Assembly (NCBI GenBank): GCA_017454335.1
Contig: JAFTDE010000050.1
Location: forward strand, 1 to 61,693
Reading direction: 5' to 3'
Length of the DNA stretch: 61,693 nt
Source of the DNA: Bacteroidales bacterium
GTDB taxonomy: Bacteria > Bacteroidota > Bacteroidia > Bacteroidales > UBA932
This document shows positions 45,385 through 54,517 of this stretch, piece by piece. A model generated the notes under the pieces. The model was given only the letters and a program-made list of their open reading frames with translations, was not told where the DNA came from and did no database searches. A program made the translations under genes and the position numbers. The number at the start of each line of letters is the position of its first letter. Position 1 is the first letter of the stretch.

Positions 45385-48228
45385 ATGAAAAGATTTTTGC
45401 TCCTGTGCATCCTGATCCTGTCGTCGACGCAGCTTTCCGCCGGGGACATCTGCATACACAGGCGTTACAGCCAGCCTGACGGTTTGCGCGACGTCTCCGT
45501 CAACCAGATCACGCAGGACCGGTACGGGCGGGTCTGGATCGCCACCCGGGGCGGCATTTCCTGCTTCAACGGCAAGCGTTTCACCGATTACCCGGGGGAA
45601 GGGACCTACTTTTACCAGATTTCCTGCGACCGCTATGGACGCGTCTGGGGCACCACCATCACGGGAGAGTGTTTCCGGTCCACACAGGACCCGAATCCCC
45701 CGCAGCTGGAGCGGCCGGACCTTCAGGACCAGGAAGTTATTTCCATACACAACCCTTCCGGGAGTCAGGAGACCTATTTCCTGAATCGCAAGTACGAGAT
45801 ACACCGTGTCCTCTTCGACAAGGACGGGACCGTCGTCGGTTCCGAAGCCGTCTTCTCCGCCGGGGAAGGCGCCTATGTCTACGACATGACGGAAGACGAG
45901 GAGGGCACCCTCTGGACCCTGACCAGCAATGGTCTGTTCCGGAACAAGACCCGCCTCCGCAGCGAAGCGGTGTTCTGTTTCGACAGATCCGAACGCGGAC
46001 TGGTCTTCGGATCCGAAGACGGAGCGCTGCTGCGCTTGCAGGAAGGCGTACTGAGCCGCATCCAGTCTCCCCTGCACGACGACATCACCCTGCTCTGCTG
46101 CATACCGGGATCGATGGACGTACTGATCGGTTCCGAAGAAGAAGGGGTCAAATGCTGGGTGCCCGAGCACAACAGCATCCGGGACATTCCCTTCAACTCC
46201 TACCAGAACGGGGCCATCCGCGCCTTCGAAGATATAAACGGCAAACTCTGGCTGTATTCCCTGGGCGGAGGGCTGACCACCTACGATCCGGAAGCGCATA
46301 CGACCGTCGAATTCTACGATGCGGAGAGCCAGGTCGGCTGGAACTCCGAAATCACCCTCCAGACCATCTTCCCGGACAACCAGGGGCATCTTTGGTACTC
46401 TACCAGCAACGGACTCATCGTCAAATCCACCTTCTACCCGGACAACTTCACCCTCTCCCCCGTTTCCGTTACTGGTTCCGGCGAAGTATCCGCCGAGAAC
46501 AGCACCCGGGCCTTCCTGGTCGACAGAGAGGGGCGTTTCGTAGTCACTACGCGCGACAGCAAGACCCACATGCTGGACAGCGGGATGCACGAAATACGCG
46601 CGTACAACACCCCGGATCCGGGATACTGCCTGCTGCAGACGCACGACGGCAGCATCTGGGTCGGAACGGGTGGCGGCGGTCTGATCGAACTCCGGGACGA
46701 AGGACGGGAAAGGCGGACCCGATATGTCTATACGCGCGACGAGAACGCATACTACGGCATCAACGGCCGTTTCATCTACCACCTGTGCGAGAATACCGAT
46801 CACCGCCTGTGGATCGCCTCGCTGGACGGGGGTATTTCCTATGTGGACCTGAACAAAACACAGCGCGAATTCATCAGCAAGCAGAACCGGCTGGTCTTCC
46901 CGACCGGCGACGTCAACGCCCTGCGCCACATCACATTCGGTCCGAACGGATGGCTGTACACCTGCGGAGCGCTGGGGCTGTTCATTTCCGAGAATCCGAC
47001 CGCCGAACCCGAAGAAATCCGCTTCCGGCAGGTGGAATCCCTGCGCAACAAGGATGTCCTCAGCATCTTCTTCACCCGGGACGGATCCATGTATGCCTGC
47101 GTGTCCGGACTGGGACTTCTGTGCTTCGACAAGCATTACGACGCCTCCGCGTACAGGACCGTCTCGACGGCCCAGGGATTGCTGTCCGAATACATCCTGT
47201 CCGCCGTGGAAGACCAGCAGGGCAGCCTCTGGATCGTCTCGCAGGCCGGCTTGAACCGCTACAACCCCGAATCCGGCCAGGTCGAGAGTTTTTCCCTGGC
47301 GCGGATCGGACATCCGCTGAGTTTCAACGAAGGGCTGGGGCTGTGCGATGAAGACAACCGGATCTACCTCCACACCAATTCCGGCATCCTTCACTTCAAC
47401 CCGCAGGACATCGCCGGCAGCCGCTATGCGCCGTACATTGCATTCACTTCGCTGAAGTGCAACGGGAAAGACGCCCTGCTGAACGGAGATATCCTCTCCG
47501 TCCACCGCCGGGACCGGATCGACCTGGAATTCCAGGCCATCGACCACGGTGCGGCCGACCGCATCCTGTATTATTTCCGCATTCCGGAGCAGAACAGGAA
47601 CTGGCAGTATCTCGGCTACCGGCCGCAACTGTCCCTGGACGCTTTCAAAACCGGGAGCATCACCCTGGAGCTGCGTTCCACGAACGGAGACGGGGTCCAG
47701 GCGGACAATGTCCGCACCATCCATATCCATAGCCGGCTCTCCCCCGGCGGCATTATCAGGAACTTGTTCGTCGCCTTCCTGCTGATGGCCGCGGCGGCGG
47801 CCGGCGCCACCGTCTATCTGCGCCGCAGGAAACCCGCCGAACCCAAGGAATGGCGCAACGAAACCGAACTGAAGTTCATCCAGGACCTGGATGCCTTCAT
47901 CGATGCCAACCTGGACAACGGGAACCTGGACGTGAACGAGATGTCCGCCGCGATGAACATGGGACGCTCCGCCTTCTATGACTGGACCAAGCGCCTGATC
48001 GGCGAAGCGCCCTCCGAATACCTCAGGAAACGCCGCCTGGAAAAGGCAAAGGAGTTGCTGAGGCTCGGAGGACGCTCGATCTACGAAATCGCCGACATGA
48101 CCGGATTCAACGACTCACGCTACTTCAGTACGACGTTCCACAAAATCGTCGGAGTCACGCCGTCCCGGTACCGCAAGCAGTTTGCCGGCAAGGACACTAC
48201 GGCTGAACCGAAAGGTGATAGCGAATGA
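45385..48228 (+). CDS. Membrane sensor-regulator: propeller, Y_Y_Y, TM, AraC-type HTH
   Basis: The product is 947 aa. A signal peptide (1-19) is followed by two-component-regulator propeller repeats (DRYGRVWIATRGG, DNQGHLWYSTSNG, EDQQGSLWIVSQAG) to about residue 680, a Y_Y_Y domain (about 690-770), a membrane helix (about 790-810) and an AraC HTH_18 domain (about 831-932, YEIADMTGFNDSRYFSTTFHK). Hybrid two-component systems also carry kinase, ATPase and receiver domains; here only some 20 residues separate the helix from the DNA-binding domain. It probably senses a pectic oligomer in the periplasm and directly activates the flanking genes. Confidence 0.93.
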   Translation: MKRFLLLCILILSSTQLSAGDICIHRRYSQPDGLRDVSVNQITQDRYGRVWIATRGGISCFNGKRFTDYPGEGTYFYQISCDRYGRVWGTTITGECFRSTQDPNPPQLERPDLQDQEVISIHNPSGSQETYFLNRKYEIHRVLFDKDGTVVGSEAVFSAGEGAYVYDMTEDEEGTLWTLTSNGLFRNKTRLRSEAVFCFDRSERGLVFGSEDGALLRLQEGVLSRIQSPLHDDITLLCCIPGSMDVLIGSEEEGVKCWVPEHNSIRDIPFNSYQNGAIRAFEDINGKLWLYSLGGGLTTYDPEAHTTVEFYDAESQVGWNSEITLQTIFPDNQGHLWYSTSNGLIVKSTFYPDNFTLSPVSVTGSGEVSAENSTRAFLVDREGRFVVTTRDSKTHMLDSGMHEIRAYNTPDPGYCLLQTHDGSIWVGTGGGGLIELRDEGRERRTRYVYTRDENAYYGINGRFIYHLCENTDHRLWIASLDGGISYVDLNKTQREFISKQNRLVFPTGDVNALRHITFGPNGWLYTCGALGLFISENPTAEPEEIRFRQVESLRNKDVLSIFFTRDGSMYACVSGLGLLCFDKHYDASAYRTVSTAQGLLSEYILSAVEDQQGSLWIVSQAGLNRYNPESGQVESFSLARIGHPLSFNEGLGLCDEDNRIYLHTNSGILHFNPQDIAGSRYAPYIAFTSLKCNGKDALLNGDILSVHRRDRIDLEFQAIDHGAADRILYYFRIPEQNRNWQYLGYRPQLSLDAFKTGSITLELRSTNGDGVQADNVRTIHIHSRLSPGGIIRNLFVAFLLMAAAAAGATVYLRRRKPAEPKEWRNETELKFIQDLDAFIDANLDNGNLDVNEMSAAMNMGRSAFYDWTKRLIGEAPSEYLRKRRLEKAKELLRLGGRSIYEIADMTGFNDSRYFSTTFHKIVGVTPSRYRKQFAGKDTTAEPKGDSE

Positions 48229-49810
48229 GCGTGCCCATCTTGTTGATGAAATCGCGCGTGGTGATGCCCATTTCGTCCGTTTCATAGCAGGAGGTGTCGT
48301 ACTGGTCGCCCACGTTGGTGCTGCAGTACTTCGTCTCCGTGCTGGGCGTACGGTCCTCGTAAGGCTGGTACGGATTGGACGTATTCCGGATCGGGGACAG
48401 CCAGTACCCTTCCTTGGTCAGGGAGCCGATCACCTTCGAAGCCTCGTCCGCCAGGGCGGCCGGATCGGCGTTCGGATTCACGCTGAGGGTATAGTACGCG
48501 GCGAGCGGATGGTATCCCGTGGACAGCAGCGGTGAATCCTTGGTCAGCTCCTCCACCGGGGTGGCCAGGATGCGCTCATACTGGTCCCGGACCGATTTCA
48601 GGTCGACCATCGGAGAGAAACTGCCGTAGTGGATGATGCAGTTCGTGATGTCCTGGTCCGCATAATAGTGGCCGTTCTGGACATTGGAGCCCACCCGGTG
48701 CACATACTGCGGCTTGCGCGTGATGGGATTGAAAAAGAGGGGTACGAAGAAGCGGTCATACCCGTCCGGCTGCTCGCGTCCGATCTTGGCGACCTCCTCC
48801 TTGGAGAGCTTCTGGCCCTCGATGTACTTGAAGGCGGCCGGAATTCCGGTCAGGAAGCGGCTGTCCCCGGTCAGGGTGTAGAACTTCATCAGCTGGCGGC
48901 ACATGGCCAGGGTCGTGTGCGAACTCAGGCCCAGCGGCTCGTAGGAACGCGCCGCGGCGGGCTTGAGGTCCTCCACCGTGTACTGGTCGGACCATCCGGC
49001 ATAGGGTTCGCCCTGCTGGAGCAGGATGATGCAGTACATCGCCCGCAGGATGGCACCCTTGGCCTCCGGGAGGCCCAGTACCTGGTAGCACTGCAGCAGG
49101 AAGTCCGTGCACTGCGGGATGACGTCGTCATTGAGCGTGATGAACGAAGAATAGTCCTTGTTCCCCTGGAACGGGTGGTCGAACTTCAGCGGATAGCGCT
49201 GCGGCCAGCCGCCGATCGGGTACTGGCTCTCCAGCACGAAGGCGATCGCCTTGTCCAGGGCGGGACGGTACTTCGGATCGAACTTTTCCGCATAGATGCG
49301 CAGGATGAATTTCGCGGCATCGGTGGTCGAGGAATCGTCGAAGGTCGCGTTGCCGTAGTAGTGCTGGAATTCTTCCAGGCGCCAGCCGTTCTTGCCGACC
49401 GTCTCGTACCATTGCCGCAGAGAAGCCTCGCCGGCGTAGTCGTAGCAATAGTTCCAGCCGCCGCATTCCAGCTGGCCCCGGATCAGGGACGCAGCCACCC
49501 TTTCGGCGCACTGATAATAATACTCGTCCCCCGTGGCGTGGTAGGCGTCCAGCAGGATGTTGCCGACCTGAGGAGTTCCCGACTGCACCCAGGCCATCGT
49601 GCGCTTGGCCTCCATCTCGCCCCACTGGCGGGAGAGATCCGGCAGGTACGCCCAGACGAAACCTCCGTTGTAACCGACCGTGTTCATCATGTACTCGGTC
49701 GCGGTCTTCATGGTCTTCAGGGCCTGTGCATCCAGCTTGTCAGCCTTGGGTGCACCGAAGGCAGCGGTGCACAGCACCGCCGCCATCAAAGTGACAATCA
49801 GTCTCTTCAT
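48197..49810 (-). CDS. PL10-like pectate lyase (copy 1)
   Basis: The product is 537 aa with a signal peptide ending near AAFGA. Alpha/alpha-toroid features and PL10 motifs are seen: IGGWPQRYP, TLNDDVIPQC, EPYAGWSDQY and ARSYEPLGLSS. It is longer than a single PL10 domain, with about 150 extra C-terminal residues. It likely cleaves homogalacturonan by beta-elimination. Its 3' end overlaps the convergent regulator gene by 32 bases. It is the second gene after its paralogue (21-base gap). Confidence 0.72.
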   Translation of the reverse strand: MKRLIVTLMAAVLCTAAFGAPKADKLDAQALKTMKTATEYMMNTVGYNGGFVWAYLPDLSRQWGEMEAKRTMAWVQSGTPQVGNILLDAYHATGDEYYYQCAERVAASLIRGQLECGGWNYCYDYAGEASLRQWYETVGKNGWRLEEFQHYYGNATFDDSSTTDAAKFILRIYAEKFDPKYRPALDKAIAFVLESQYPIGGWPQRYPLKFDHPFQGNKDYSSFITLNDDVIPQCTDFLLQCYQVLGLPEAKGAILRAMYCIILLQQGEPYAGWSDQYTVEDLKPAAARSYEPLGLSSHTTLAMCRQLMKFYTLTGDSRFLTGIPAAFKYIEGQKLSKEEVAKIGREQPDGYDRFFVPLFFNPITRKPQYVHRVGSNVQNGHYYADQDITNCIIHYGSFSPMVDLKSVRDQYERILATPVEELTKDSPLLSTGYHPLAAYYTLSVNPNADPAALADEASKVIGSLTKEGYWLSPIRNTSNPYQPYEDRTPSTETKYCSTNVGDQYDTSCYETDEMGITTRDFINKMGTLIRYHLSVQP

Positions 49811-49831
49811 AGTCAGTATTCTCGTTAGGTG

Positions 49832-51484
49832 TTATTGCTTGACAGACAGGTGGTACCGGATCAGCGTGCCCATCTTGTTGATGTAGTCGCTGGTCGAGAT
49901 GCACTGGATGCTCGGATCCGTATTGGAATACGGCGAGGTGTCGTACTGGTCACCGACATTGGTGCTGACGTACTTGGTCTCGGTGCTCGGGGTGCTGTCC
50001 TCGTAGGGCTGGTACGGGTTGGACGTGGTGCGCAGGGGCGACAGCCAGCAGCCTTCCTTGGTCAGCGCGGCGATGATATCCTTGGCCTGGTCCTCCAGGG
50101 TCGGCATCGGACGGCCGCCGAAAGCGGCACCGCCGCGGGGAGCGGCCTGGGCGCCCATGCGGACGACGTAGTACTCGGCGAGCGGATGGGGTTCGTTGGA
50201 CAGCAGCGGGGAATCCTTGGTCAGTTCCTCGACCGGGGTGTTCTTGATCTGCTCGTACTGGTCGCGCAGGGCCTTGAGGTTGACGTTGGAATACGAGCTG
50301 TAGTGACCGATCGTCGGGGTGATCGTCTGGTCATAGTAGTAATGGCCGTTCTGGACATTCGATCCCATGCGGTGCACGTACTGCGGCTCGCCGTTGTCCG
50401 GATTGATGAAACGGGCAGCCAGGAAGGAATCCATGTTGTCGCTGTACGGACGGCCCAGCTTGTCCACCTCGGACTTCGGAAGCTTCTGGGTCTCCAGGTA
50501 CTTCAGTGCGGCCGGAATGCCGGCGAGGAAGCGGGTGTCACCCGTCAGCCTGTAGTACTGCATCAGCTGGCGGCACATCGACTGGGTCGTATTGTTGCTG
50601 ATGGCGCGCGGTTCGTACGAACGGGCGTGGGCGGGCTTGAGGTCGTCCACGGTATACTGGTCGGCCCATCCGGCATAGGGTTCGCCCTGCTGGAGCATGA
50701 TGACCAGGCGCATGGCGCGCAGGATGGGCTCCTTGAGGTTCTGCGTTCCCAGCACCTGGAGGCACTGGAGCAGGAAGTCGGTGCACTGCGGGATGACGTC
50801 GTCGTTCAGCGTGATGAAGGAGGAATAGTCCGGTCTGCCGCGGAAGGGGTGGTCGAATTTCAGCGGGTAGCGCTGCGGCCAGCCGCCGACGGGATACTGG
50901 CTCTCCAGGACGAAGTTGATCGCCTTGTCCAGGGCCGGGCGGAACTTGGGATCGAATTTCTCGGCATAGATGCGCAGGATGAATTTCGCGGCGTCGGTGG
51001 TCGAAGAATCATCGAAGGTAGCGTTGCCGTAGTAGTGCTGGAATTCCTCCAGGCGCCAGCCGTTCCGGCCGACGGTGGCGTACCAGTCCTTGAGCGAGGC
51101 CTCGCCGGCGAAGTCGAAGCAGTAGTTCCATCCGCCGTTGTCCTGCTGGCCCCAGATCAGCGCGTTGGCGACCCGGGTGGCCGCTTCGTAGTAGTACTCG
51201 TCACCGGTCGCATGGTAGGCGTCCAGCAGCAGGTTGCCCATCTGGGGGGTTCCGGACTGGACCCAGGCCATCGTCCGCTTGGCTTCCATCTCGCCCCACT
51301 GGCGGGAGAAATCGGGCAGGTACGTCCAAACGAAACCGCCGCGGTAACTGACCACGTCCATCATGTACTCGGTCGCGGTCTTCATCGTTTTCAGGACCTG
51401 ATCGTCCAGTTTGTTGCTCTTCGGAGCGGCGAAAATGCCGAGGCAAAGGAACAGGGAGGTTGCTAACAATAGAAACTTTTTCAT
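49832..51484 (-). CDS. PL10-like pectate lyase (copy 2)
   Basis: The product is 550 aa; the start at 51484 gives a signal peptide (cleavage near GIFAA). It is a tandem paralogue of the previous gene with the same motifs (VGGWPQRYP, TLNDDVIPQC, ARSYEPRAIS). A short Ala/Gly/Pro-rich insert (AQAAPRGGAAFGGRP) is unique to this copy. Identical segments such as EEFQHYYGNATFDDSSTTD show a fairly recent duplication. It is the first gene of the pair. Confidence 0.72.
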   Translation of the reverse strand: MKKFLLLATSLFLCLGIFAAPKSNKLDDQVLKTMKTATEYMMDVVSYRGGFVWTYLPDFSRQWGEMEAKRTMAWVQSGTPQMGNLLLDAYHATGDEYYYEAATRVANALIWGQQDNGGWNYCFDFAGEASLKDWYATVGRNGWRLEEFQHYYGNATFDDSSTTDAAKFILRIYAEKFDPKFRPALDKAINFVLESQYPVGGWPQRYPLKFDHPFRGRPDYSSFITLNDDVIPQCTDFLLQCLQVLGTQNLKEPILRAMRLVIMLQQGEPYAGWADQYTVDDLKPAHARSYEPRAISNNTTQSMCRQLMQYYRLTGDTRFLAGIPAALKYLETQKLPKSEVDKLGRPYSDNMDSFLAARFINPDNGEPQYVHRMGSNVQNGHYYYDQTITPTIGHYSSYSNVNLKALRDQYEQIKNTPVEELTKDSPLLSNEPHPLAEYYVVRMGAQAAPRGGAAFGGRPMPTLEDQAKDIIAALTKEGCWLSPLRTTSNPYQPYEDSTPSTETKYVSTNVGDQYDTSPYSNTDPSIQCISTSDYINKMGTLIRYHLSVKQ

Positions 51485-51491
51485 ATTTTTG
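51484..51491 (+). promoter_or_regulatory. -7 box of the cupin gene
   Basis: TATTTTTG on the plus strand overlaps the first base of the divergent PL10-like gene; predicted leader about 30 nt. Confidence 0.55.
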
Positions 51492-51528
51492 TGTGTTAAA
51501 GTAAAATTCAACGTTAAATTCAAACAAT

Positions 51529-51987
51529 ATGACAAATTTAATCAAAACTTTGGCAATTTCCGCCCTTGCAGCCGTTCTTTTTGCCGGTTGCGCCAACAAT
51601 CCTTCCCAGAACACTGAAGAAGAAACCCAAGCAGAACAGGTTATGACACAGCAAAGCGACAATTTCCTCTTCGCCGAGGAGATTCCCTGGGATGACGCCG
51701 GAGGCGGCGTGGTCCGTCAGGTTCTCGGCTACAACGACAACATCATGATGGTCAAGGTGGTCTTCAAGAAAGGCCAGGTAGGCGACATGCACTCCCACCC
51801 GCATTCCCAGGTAACATACGTCGCCAAAGGTGCTTTTGAATTCACCATTGGCGACGTCAAGAAAATCGTCCGCGAAGGAGACGCCCTCTACAAGCAGCCG
51901 GGCATCATCCACGGTTGCGTTGCTCTCGAGGACGGTATCCTCATCGACTGTTTCAATCCGATGAGGGATACCTTCCTCAAGAAGTAA
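51529..51987 (+). CDS. Cupin lipoprotein, KdgF-like
   Basis: The product is 152 aa with a lipoprotein signal ending VLFAGC. Cupin motif 1 is HSHPHSQVTYVAKG and motif 2 GDALYKQPGIIHG, giving three or four His metal ligands; the usual Glu of motif 1 is Gln. HSHPHxQ is close to KdgF, which converts unsaturated galacturonate to its linear keto form. KdgF is normally cytoplasmic; a lipid-anchored one would act in the periplasm. The stop lies 1 base from the end of the convergent beta-helix gene. Confidence 0.75.
   Translation: MTNLIKTLAISALAAVLFAGCANNPSQNTEEETQAEQVMTQQSDNFLFAEEIPWDDAGGGVVRQVLGYNDNIMMVKVVFKKGQVGDMHSHPHSQVTYVAKGAFEFTIGDVKKIVREGDALYKQPGIIHGCVALEDGILIDCFNPMRDTFLKK
51533..51540 (-). 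promoter_or_regulatory. -7 box of the PL10-like pair
   Basis: TAAATTTG on the minus strand lies inside the first codons of the cupin gene; predicted leader about 42 nt. Confidence 0.5.
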
Positions 51988-51988
51988 T

Positions 51989-54451
51989 CTACCACTGTAC
52001 CTTGACGGAGTGGAACATCATTCTGCTCTCGCCCGCACAGGTACTCGTATGCTGAGCCCCGAAGCCTCCGAAGGTATTCGGGGTTATTTTTGCCCGCAGG
52101 TCGACCTTTTCCTTCAGGTTCGGATCCGTGATGGGATCGGCGGGACGCCAGGGGCTCTCGGCATGGGCCGTGAAGGTATCGCCCTTGATCTCCATCGAAA
52201 TGACGGTACCGGTGTGGAAGCAGTAGGATGAAACGGGCTCGCTGATCGCGTCGATGTGTCCGTTGGTGTACTTGACCAGCAGGAAGTCGACCGCATCGGC
52301 GTACTTGGTGGTACGGATGACGCGCAGGGCGTATCCGCTCAGCGAACGGGTGTCGAACTTGATGAACAGGTCCAGGTACTGGCCGCGGGCGCTGGCGAAG
52401 CCCTGTCCGGCGAGCTTGGCGGGATCGACCGTCCAGGTGACGGACATGTCGCCGTACTTGCCGTCCAGCGGCGTGTAGCGCAGGCGGGCGCCCTGCTGGA
52501 TGGTCAGCAGACCCTCACCCACATTGCCGTTGATTCCCTCGCCGTACATGAAGTACGGACGCTCCAGGTTGACGGCCCACTGGTATTCGTGCGTATCCTC
52601 GGGCTTGTATCCGTCCAGGGTCCAGAAGCCGGGCTTGACCAGCAGCTGGTTGTCGGCGGGAATGTCGGAGAAATCCGTCTCGTAGCTCTTCGTGGCCTTG
52701 ACCTGGCTCTTCTTCACGGCGCTGCGGGACACAGCCGTCACCGCGGGACCCGGGTTGCAGCGCAGGTGCTTGGGGCTGACACTGGCCATCAGGTAATATC
52801 CGGCGTCGCCGGCGCGGAAGGCGTAATCCTTCTTTCCGACGGACACGGGGATCGCGTTGTCCCCCTTGCGGTTCGTGCAGCGGTACCAGGTGATCAGCGA
52901 CTCGTCCGCACGGCCCTGCAGGTCGAGCTCATACACCACTTCGGCGCGGTCGGCGAGGAATTTCACCTCGGGGGCTTTCGTGAAGGCGGGCGCATCGATG
53001 AAATCCGGACGGACCGTCAGGTCGACGGCGCTCTCAAGTCCTTCGGCCGTGTAGGCGACGACGACGAACTGACGGGTCTGGTCGTCGTGGTTGTTCGCCG
53101 TAACGGTGATGGACTTGCCTTCCGTGGCGGACAGCCGGACGTATTTCTCGTAACCGGGCTGGACCTTCCAGAAGACCTTCTGGTTGTCCAGCGGATAGCC
53201 CAGGTGGCGCATCAGGGTGGAGGTCAGCGTCAGGGGCTGGCCGCCGGTCTGGATGTCGGCGACCATGCGGTCCAGGGACAGGCAGGTCGGGATGGTGGTG
53301 TAGTCGATGCCGTCACGCTTGCCCAGGGCGACGACCTTGTCCTTGATGCCCTGCGGATCCCAGTCGTCCGTGCCGCGGAGCAGGTTGTAGGTGTTGTACA
53401 GGACCGATCCGTCCTCATCCACGAGGCGGTAGCCGCCCAGGATGGCGGTCTCGTCCATCGGAACGACGTTGTAAGGCTGGGCGGCGCCGATCACGTACGG
53501 AAGGCCGTCCATCTTGACGTTGTACTGGTAGCAGCGCAGCCACTCGGTCGGACGCTGGGTCCAGCCGGCATAGACGGGACGTCCGTGCGTGGTATGGTAG
53601 CGGCTGTCGATGATGGCAAAACGCCCGACTCCCTTGCTGAAGCACTGGGCGTCGGTCGCGTGCATGATGTTGAAGTCACAGTTCAGCATGGCCGTGCCGT
53701 ACTGGCTGGCTCCGCCGAAAGGCAGCTGGCCCCAGAACTCGAAATCGCAGTTCAGGTACACCGCATTGCCGTTCAGGGCGTCATCCGTACTCTCGAAATG
53801 GCAGTTCTCGAACAGGGCGCGGCGCGTTCCGTTCAACGGGGACATGTTCAGGCGCGAGACGAAACGGACGTTCCGGGCGATGACCCGGTCGCCGCGGCAG
53901 TTCGCGACATGGGCCTGGGTGATGGCGGAATTGCGTTTCGGCCGGCCCAGCTCGGGCTTGTACGGGAACACCAGGTCGATGTTGCAGAAATTGCCCAGGG
54001 TCAGGTCATAGGCCTGGAAACCGTCGCCGGTGAAATCGAAGACGACGAAGTTGCCGTTCGATCCCTGGCTCTGGCCGCGGGCACCGCACAGCACGACATC
54101 CATCGCATTGCCGGTCATACCGTACAGGTGCAGGTTCTGGCACCTGACATAGATACCGATCGGAGCGCCGTTGTTGCCCCGCACTTCGGGATCGTCGGGA
54201 TCATCCACCCAATAGACCCAGGGGGCGATGTAAACCCGCATCGGATCGGCCTCGGTGCCGTCCGTCAGTTTTTCGACCGCCTCGTTGAAAGTCCGGAAGA
54301 TGTAGGGCGAAGAGGGTGCTTCCTTCAGGCTCCCGTCAATGTAGAAGGCATGGGGGCCCAGCTGCACCGTTTCTCCCTTGTACGTAATGGTTTGGGCCGA
54401 AGCGACCGCACTGATCAGCAGCAACCCGGCAAAAAGAGATTTGAAACGCAT
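51989..54451 (-). CDS. Secreted right-handed beta-helix protein with C-terminal sandwich domains, function unknown
   Basis: The product is 820 aa with a signal peptide ending near AVASAQ. Residues about 30-330 show a CE8/PL1-like beta-helix (GIYVRCQNLHLYGMTG, RVIARNVRFVSRLNM, ALFENCHFESTDDALNG). The middle (about 440-610) looks Ig-like. The end (about 630-820) resembles a jelly-roll glycan-binding domain (WTLDGYKPEDTHEYQWAV, YLDLFIKFDTRSLSGYALR). I do not recognise a family. The location suggests a pectin-acting esterase, lyase or binding protein. Confidence 0.7.
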   Translation of the reverse strand: MRFKSLFAGLLLISAVASAQTITYKGETVQLGPHAFYIDGSLKEAPSSPYIFRTFNEAVEKLTDGTEADPMRVYIAPWVYWVDDPDDPEVRGNNGAPIGIYVRCQNLHLYGMTGNAMDVVLCGARGQSQGSNGNFVVFDFTGDGFQAYDLTLGNFCNIDLVFPYKPELGRPKRNSAITQAHVANCRGDRVIARNVRFVSRLNMSPLNGTRRALFENCHFESTDDALNGNAVYLNCDFEFWGQLPFGGASQYGTAMLNCDFNIMHATDAQCFSKGVGRFAIIDSRYHTTHGRPVYAGWTQRPTEWLRCYQYNVKMDGLPYVIGAAQPYNVVPMDETAILGGYRLVDEDGSVLYNTYNLLRGTDDWDPQGIKDKVVALGKRDGIDYTTIPTCLSLDRMVADIQTGGQPLTLTSTLMRHLGYPLDNQKVFWKVQPGYEKYVRLSATEGKSITVTANNHDDQTRQFVVVAYTAEGLESAVDLTVRPDFIDAPAFTKAPEVKFLADRAEVVYELDLQGRADESLITWYRCTNRKGDNAIPVSVGKKDYAFRAGDAGYYLMASVSPKHLRCNPGPAVTAVSRSAVKKSQVKATKSYETDFSDIPADNQLLVKPGFWTLDGYKPEDTHEYQWAVNLERPYFMYGEGINGNVGEGLLTIQQGARLRYTPLDGKYGDMSVTWTVDPAKLAGQGFASARGQYLDLFIKFDTRSLSGYALRVIRTTKYADAVDFLLVKYTNGHIDAISEPVSSYCFHTGTVISMEIKGDTFTAHAESPWRPADPITDPNLKEKVDLRAKITPNTFGGFGAQHTSTCAGESRMMFHSVKVQW

Positions 54452-54491
54452 GGTGTTAGTGTTATAGGTTGAAGATGTATTTTCTGTTTCA

Positions 54492-54499
54492 CAAAATTA
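54492..54499 (-). promoter_or_regulatory. -7 box of the beta-helix gene
   Basis: TAATTTTG on the minus strand, 41 bases before the start codon at 54451. Confidence 0.5.
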
Positions 54500-54517
54500 A
54501 CAAGAATCACAAAAAAT

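Noticed and set aside
39939-45479. A very long open plus-strand frame antisense to the second susD/susC
   Set aside because: It mirrors the minus-strand codon bias. The sense frame has clear SusC/SusD domains, a signal peptide and conserved paralogues; the antisense product is low-complexity (Val, Gly, Leu, Asp rich).
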